From Rhodospirillaceae bacterium (lineage in GTDB: Bacteria; Pseudomonadota; Alphaproteobacteria; Rhodospirillales; 2-02-FULL-58-16), in assembly GCA_013349695.1 (NCBI GenBank), contig DUZD01000078.1:1-10705 (forward strand): a DNA stretch of 10,705 nucleotides, read 5' to 3'. The translations under genes and the position numbers were made by a program. Each line of letters starts with the position of its first letter. Position 1 is the stretch's first letter. The notes under the pieces were generated by a model. It worked only from the letters and a program-made list of their open reading frames with translations, searched no databases and was not told the origin of the DNA. Of this stretch, positions 7,510 to 10,705 are shown one piece after another.

Positions 7510-7941
7510 ATGGCGGATGTCGTCGAATTCGAGTTGATCACGCCGGCGAAACTGCTCCTCGCCGAGCCTGTGGAAATGGTGGTGATACCGGGAAGCGAGG
7601 GCGATTTCGGTGTCCTGCCGGGACACGCCCCGCTGATTTCCGCCGTCCGTCCCGGCACCGTCGATATTTACCGGGGCGGCAAGGTCGGCGGGCGCATTTT
7701 CGTCGCCGGCGGTTTCGCCGAGGTGTCGCCCGATGGTTGTGTTTTGCTGGCCGAGGAAGCGGTGGCGGTCGCCGATATCGACCGGCCACGAACCGAACAA
7801 CGGCTCGACGCTGCCCGCCAAAGCCTGGACGGCGCCGAGGCCGGCAGCGAAGAGGCCAAGACCGCCGAGCGCCGGCTGAAGGTGGCGGAGGCGATGCTGG
7901 CGGCGGTCGAAGGTGCCGCCAAGGGGCGGGAAATTCGGTGA
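7510..7941 (+). CDS. atpC: ATP synthase F1 subunit epsilon
   Basis: Small rotor subunit that binds gamma and the c-ring and regulates ATP hydrolysis. It has 143 residues. The N-terminal beta-sandwich contains the signature GDFGVLPGHAPLISAVRPGT (31-50), and a C-terminal helical hairpin rich in Ala, Glu and Arg covers about 90-138. ACGGAG (7498-7503) precedes ATG 7510. Its last codons (REIR and the TGA at 7939-7941) lie inside the left arm of a perfect 25-bp inverted repeat (7931-7955). The natural C-terminus may therefore have been replaced by sequence from an inserted element. Length and fold are otherwise normal, so activity is likely preserved. It is the last atp gene, and the element separates it from sixA. 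Confidence 0.97.
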   Translation: MADVVEFELITPAKLLLAEPVEMVVIPGSEGDFGVLPGHAPLISAVRPGTVDIYRGGKVGGRIFVAGGFAEVSPDGCVLLAEEAVAVADIDRPRTEQRLDAARQSLDGAEAGSEEAKTAERRLKVAEAMLAAVEGAAKGREIR

Positions 7942-8038
7942 CAGCATACTTAATTTGGATATCGGAGATCGCGGAGCTTCTACCTCTGTCGGTTGCGGGG
8001 AGCTCGAATTGCGAATTAAGTATGCTGTCACCGAATTT
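7931..8038. repeat. 108-bp element with perfect 25-bp terminal inverted repeats
   Basis: Positions 7931-7955 (core GGTGACAGCATACTTAATT) are exactly the reverse complement of 8014-8038, with 58 bp between. The interior encodes no open frame of note. The left arm contains the atpC stop codon. The right arm ends 2 bp before the CGGGAGTGAG ribosome binding site of sixA. No T-run follows, so it is not a canonical terminator, though an RNA copy would fold into a very stable hairpin and could end or process the atp transcript. It looks like a non-autonomous mobile palindrome (MITE or REP-type). I have the impression that AATTAAGTATG.TGTCACCG-type palindromes are widespread near REP-associated transposases, but cannot verify it here. 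Confidence 0.85.
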
Positions 8039-8051
8039 TCGGGAGTGAGAA

Positions 8052-8555
8052 ATGCGGCTTTATCTGGTCCAGCACGGAGAGGCGGTGGCGAAGGAGGAAA
8101 ACCCCGACCGGCCTTTAAGCGACAAAGGGCGCGCCGACGTCCAGCGCATCGCCGCTTTCCTGGGCCGCGGCCGCACGCGGGCGGGGCGGGTGATTCACAG
8201 CGGCAAGACGCGGGCCGCTGAAACCGCCAAGCTTCTCGCCGACGTCGTCAGTCCGGGGACGGCAATCGAAGAGGCGGCGGCCGGTTTGGCGCCGAACGAT
8301 TCGACCGATCTCTTCGTCCAGGCCATCGGCAACTGGCTCGAGGACGTGGAGGCGGGCGTCGAGGCGGCCGGCGAAGTGATGCTGGTCGGACATTTGCCGT
8401 TCATGGGCAAGATGGCTTCGCTGTTGGTCGCCGGCGCCGAGGAAACCGTCGTCGCCGCCTTCACGCCGGGAGCCGTCCTTTGCCTGGAACACAGCGGAGA
8501 AACGGGCGGCTGGACCATCGCCTGGATGGCCACCCCCGGACTGCTCGGACAGTGA
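8052..8555 (+). CDS. sixA: SixA-type phosphohistidine phosphatase (histidine phosphatase superfamily)
   Basis: A cytoplasmic enzyme predicted to remove phosphate from phosphohistidine residues, such as those on histidine-containing phosphotransfer domains or phosphotransferase-system proteins. It has 167 residues. The catalytic motif reads QHGE (7-10), with the nucleophile H8. The usual Arg of RHG is Gln, a variant I recall as common in the MRLYLVQHGEA subfamily. R54 in SGKTRAAETA and the second histidine H114 in VGHLPFMGKM complete the phosphate pocket, and NPDRPLSDKG (17-26) fits SixA as well. ATG 8052 follows GGGAGTGAG. The inverted-repeat element sits between atpC and this gene, so it may depend on read-through from atp or on an unseen promoter. 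Substrate in this organism unknown. Confidence 0.85.
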   Translation: MRLYLVQHGEAVAKEENPDRPLSDKGRADVQRIAAFLGRGRTRAGRVIHSGKTRAAETAKLLADVVSPGTAIEEAAAGLAPNDSTDLFVQAIGNWLEDVEAGVEAAGEVMLVGHLPFMGKMASLLVAGAEETVVAAFTPGAVLCLEHSGETGGWTIAWMATPGLLGQ

Positions 8556-8562
8556 GGTGAAA

Positions 8563-8679
8563 ATGACCGGCTGTCGTCGTTCTTTGTCGGGTAGCCGGGC
8601 GGGCAGCAATGCCTGCCAGGTTACCCGACACCGGCCTCAAACCTTGCGTGGTTTTATCGGGCCATGCTCTGTTAGGTAG
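8563..8679 (+). CDS. Possible 38-residue ORF coupled to sixA
   Basis: ATG 8563 is 8 nt past the sixA stop, and GAGGTGA (8554-8560) overlaps that stop, which is the geometry of a translationally coupled gene. The product begins MTGCRRSLSGSR, is arginine- and serine-rich, and ends with TAG at 8677. Its codons are partly those of the long hairpin 8585-8630, so the peptide may simply be the start of a lost gene overwritten by a palindrome. No known family. Confidence 0.2.
   Translation: MTGCRRSLSGSRAGSNACQVTRHRPQTLRGFIGPCSVR
8585..8630. repeat. Long hairpin downstream of sixA
   Basis: TGTCGGGTAGCC (8585-8596) pairs with GGTTACCCGACA (8619-8630). After one mismatch GGCGGGC (8598-8604) pairs with GCCTGCC (8611-8617), leaving a 6-nt loop. 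That is about 19 pairs with two G-T wobbles. No T-run follows. Arms of the TGTCGGGTTA type recall dispersed palindromes in proteobacteria. It may act as a transcript-stabilising or terminating structure for sixA. Confidence 0.7.
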
Positions 8680-9025
8680 CATTTGTGGCGGCGTTTTTGC
8701 ACGAGGGTCGGGGCGAAATTTAACATATAATTCATAGGTTTATTTTCATATGAAATAGGCGGAACAGGGGGTGGAAAACCGTTTTACAAAAGGCGGCGGG
8801 AATGATAGTAATGATAATGGAGGGATAACTTTTATTTATGAATAACTCTAATTTGTGGCAAGCGCGACCAAGCAATGTTTTGTTGGAATAGACTTTAAAG
8901 AACAACACCGAGGTGCTCTTTTGTAGGGGTGGAGAGCATTTGGGGTGGGCTTGGAGGTGCGGGGCTTTCCCGGTAACGGCTCCATTAACGAGCAGGGGAT
9001 GGCCGGAAAAGCTTCTAAAAAATGA
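8680..9025. other. AT-rich stretch without a convincing gene
   Basis: This stretch is markedly AT-richer than its surroundings. It holds the 12-bp palindrome TTTCATATGAAA (8744-8755), which could be an operator or merely symmetric AT-rich DNA. A 17-codon ORF, MNNSNLWQARPSNVLLE (8838-8891), is preceded by GGAGGG that lies too far upstream (about 8819-8824). The reverse-strand open frames across it are low-complexity and continue into GC-rich antisense, so I do not call them genes. It is probably decayed or acquired spacer. Confidence 0.4.
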
Positions 9026-9364
9026 ATTACCAGGGACCTCGAGACGCCGCCTCGCCGCGATCCTTGGCGACGGACGGTGGGGGGGACACAAGTTCTCCAA
9101 GCGGTGCCGGGCGAACTCCTGGCGGCGAAAGCTTGGCTGCTGAATGCCGATTTCATACGCTCCGGCCCCGATCTTCCGCTGATCGGCGCGGCCAGCGGCA
9201 AAATCCCCGTCCGCGATTTCTTCGACCTGGAAAGCCCGCCCGACCTGACGGCCGGGGGCGGCGCGGTTGTTTCCGCCGAACTGGCCGCCAAGCTGGCTGG
9301 GCCGGCGGCGCCCGGACATTACGCCCAGGCGACAAAAGCGCCACGATTACCGATACCGACTTGA
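9026..9364 (+). pseudogene. Unrecognised gene, probably a 3' remnant
   Basis: The frame is open from a TGA at 9023-9025 to the stop at 9362-9364. The first possible start is GTG 9077, with no ribosome binding site. From about 9077 it is strikingly protein-like and GC-rich in third positions: VLQAVPGELLAAKAWLLNAD, then LPLIGAASGKIPVRDFFDLE and AGGGAVVSAELAAKLAG. It has no signal peptide, no membrane helix and no motif I can name. The preceding residues (LETPPRRDPWRR) look less conserved, and upstream DNA becomes AT-rich and non-coding. I infer that the 5' part of a larger chromosomal gene was lost near 9030. It could instead be a short intact gene of about 95 residues. No function is assigned. 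Confidence 0.45.
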
Positions 9365-9434
9365 GTAACGGGGATGACGGTACGGACCAAGTTCGGGCCG
9401 AGACGGCGGTCTTCTCCGACGTCATCTTGTTCCT

Positions 9435-9443
9435 GGGGGGGGG
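9435..9443 (+). repeat. Run of nine G before the regulator start
   Basis: Nine consecutive G end 2 bp before ATG 9446. They may serve as the ribosome binding site, and they are prone to length change. The regulator frame is open through the tract back to 9374, so slippage would alter any N-terminal extension and change spacing for the internal ATG. Confidence 0.6.
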
Positions 9444-9445
9444 CC

Positions 9446-10171
9446 ATGGCCAGTGAGAAGGATTCCGGGTCGGGCGGCCGCGCTGGACGATCTCTCGCCT
9501 CAATTCGACTGCTCTCCAGCATGCCGGCGGATGCGCTTGGGCAAGTTGAAAACGCCTGTCGGTGGCGCAGCTACCGTGCCGGCGAAACTATTATCGAGCG
9601 AGGGGAGACCGCCCAGGATGTGTACTTCCTTATATCCGGCAATGCTCGCGTATTGAATTTGGCCGTTTCCGGGCGCTTCGTCGCCTATGCGTTGCTTGGG
9701 CCCGGAGATTTTTTCGGCGAACTCGCGGCGATTGACGGCCAACCTCGATCCGCCACGGTTGCCGCGGAGTCGCCCAGTAGAGTGGCGATCTTGCCCGCAC
9801 ACGAATTCAGACGGCTTGCGACCTCCAACCAAGACGTTGCTCTTTCCCTCCTGAGGAGACTGACAGATATAATTCGAACATGCGACGATCGAATTTTCGA
9901 CCTCAGTTCCTTGGGGGCCAAACAGCGCATCTACTTTGAGTTGCTTCGTTTGGCGGAGCCTGATCCTTCTGGATCGGGTGATTGGGTGATATTTCCGCTG
10001 CCCACGCAAACGGCTCTTGCGGCCAGCGCCGATACGACCCGCCAAACCGTTGCTCGCACTATTGGCCGGTTGTCGGAGGGCGGCCTCGTCATAAGAAAAT
10101 CCAAGGCTTTGCACATCCATGATCGAAAACGACTTGAATCCCTGATTCTACAGGTTAAAGGCGAGATATGA
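9446..10171 (+). CDS. Crp/Fnr-family transcriptional regulator
   Basis: A DNA-binding regulator of 241 residues from ATG 9446. The N-terminal cyclic-nucleotide-binding beta-barrel spans about residues 22-135 (RLLSSMPADAL..., YRAGETIIERGETAQDVYFL, FISG-like turn, LLGPGDFFGELAAIDGQPRSATVAAES). The phosphate-binding cassette FFGEL...QPRSATV, with Glu92 and Arg101, resembles that of cAMP-binding members, so a cyclic nucleotide ligand is plausible. There is no N-terminal Cys cluster, so it is not an Fnr oxygen sensor. A long dimerisation helix (ALSLLRRLTDIIRTCDDRIFD) precedes the winged helix-turn-helix (PTQTALAASADTTRQTVARTIGRLSEGGLVIRKSKALHIHD). I choose ATG 9446 because homology begins after it. 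An upstream ATG at 9374 in the same frame gives 265 residues with an unlikely Arg/Ser-rich extension. Targets unknown; no obvious operon partner. Confidence 0.85.
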   Translation: MASEKDSGSGGRAGRSLASIRLLSSMPADALGQVENACRWRSYRAGETIIERGETAQDVYFLISGNARVLNLAVSGRFVAYALLGPGDFFGELAAIDGQPRSATVAAESPSRVAILPAHEFRRLATSNQDVALSLLRRLTDIIRTCDDRIFDLSSLGAKQRIYFELLRLAEPDPSGSGDWVIFPLPTQTALAASADTTRQTVARTIGRLSEGGLVIRKSKALHIHDRKRLESLILQVKGEI

Positions 10172-10640
10172 TGGTTTCGATTTCCCGACTGCCGGCTCGG
10201 TTCACCCGTCGCCACGGGGTTGGCGGAAGCGCCCGCAAGACGATTGGGAACGGCTACCGAACGCGCGGAAAGTCCTTTGCTTACGAGTCCACGACTGCTC
10301 GCGTTCAAAATCGAATGAAAAAGGGTACAAAATTGTAACTTTGTAACTTGTGTTGCCACGGTCGATCACTACAATCCTTTGAGGTTGCGGACGTTATATC
10401 TGTGATCGAGGATTGGGGCGGCCCGAGACGGCAATCGGGGCCGCGAGCATGGACGGGGTTGTTACCAGGTGGATTGGAGGCAATTCAAACCGGCGGAACG
10501 ATGACGCCCGCGTCGGCCGCGCGTAACGCCGGTCGTGGCGGGCGTGTGGCCGTGCCTCTGGGTAGATCGGCATTGAGGGTTCAGGCCATTGGCCTGCCCC
10601 CATTAAGTGGTCCAGCGTCTATGAGAGAGTTCGGCGCGGT
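10172..10640. other. Gene-free stretch with tandem TGTAACTT
   Basis: I see no convincing coding region here. The forward ORF 10348-10671 has no ribosome binding site and low-complexity composition. TGTAACTT occurs twice head-to-tail (10334-10341 and 10342-10349), possibly an operator. CCCCCATTAAGTGGTCC (about 10597-10613) recalls the ends of some insertion sequences, but no transposase is visible before the window ends. Confidence 0.35.
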
Positions 10641-10645
10641 TTCAT

Positions 10646-10692
10646 GCCCTGCTGTGCAGGCTGGAGCGTAGCGTAAGCCTGGACAGCAGGGC
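10646..10692. repeat. REP-like hairpin at right edge
   Basis: GCCCTGCTGTGCAGGCT (10646-10662) is the reverse complement of 10676-10692 with a single mismatch. The 13-nt loop is GGAGCGTAGCGTA. The GGAGCGTAGCG loop is reminiscent of repetitive extragenic palindromes in proteobacteria. It lies outside any recognised gene, and the window ends 13 bp later. Confidence 0.7.
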
Positions 10693-10705
10693 GGGGCAAG
10701 ATGGT

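Noticed and set aside
7506..8221. Forward open frames overlapping atpC and running through the inverted repeat
   Set aside because: Out of frame with atpC and sixA, Arg/Gly-rich, low-complexity shadows.
8732..9319. 195-residue reverse-strand open frame
   Set aside because: It crosses an AT-rich spacer and the antisense of the 9026-9364 fragment. Composition changes midway and there is no plausible start.

Overview
The window looks like chromosomal DNA of an alphaproteobacterium, probably Rhodospirillales-like. This is inferred from three things. The F1 ATP synthase genes run delta-alpha-gamma-beta-epsilon with no F0 genes in front, which is the split arrangement known from that class. Codon choice is GC-rich. 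A receiver protein carries a GPDRR-type tail that I associate with the same group. No 16S rRNA or other firm taxonomic marker is present.

Layout. Positions 1-2100 are a graveyard of mobile DNA: a scrap of an IS21-type istA transposase (about 120-185), an AT-rich block with a two-helix membrane mini-protein (241-432, minus), a degenerate initiator tRNA-Met whose 3' half is intact (450-524, minus), an inverted-repeat element (613-766), a 54-residue ORF of unknown function (896-1060), and a tyrosine recombinase truncated at both ends (about 1265-1762). The recombinase stops 13 bp from the CCA end of an intact tRNA-Pro(UGG) (1776-1852, minus), which has its own promoter. A frameshifted 5' fragment of a probable replication-initiator-like gene (1992-2099) follows. 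It abuts an intact single-domain receiver (2103-2657, minus) in which the phosphoacceptor Asp is replaced by Asn.

The conserved core is atpH-atpA-atpG-atpD-atpC (2991-7941), tightly spaced and co-directional, encoding all five subunits of the soluble F1 part of ATP synthase. A 108-bp element bounded by perfect 25-bp inverted repeats (7931-8038) sits exactly at the end of atpC. Its left arm supplies the atpC stop codon, and its right arm ends just before the ribosome binding site of a SixA-type phosphohistidine phosphatase (8052-8555). A 20-bp-class hairpin follows sixA.

From about 8680 to 9025 the DNA is AT-rich and apparently non-coding. It is followed by an unrecognised, protein-like 3' gene fragment (about 9026-9364) and a complete Crp/Fnr-family regulator (9446-10171) whose start lies directly behind a run of nine G. 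The last 530 bp hold no gene I can recognise, but they contain a tandem 8-mer and a strong REP-like hairpin at the right edge.

I did not find a clear new multi-gene system. The most distinctive observations are the inverted-repeat element grafted onto the atpC terminus, the pseudo-receiver, and two tRNA genes in different states next to recombinase remains.
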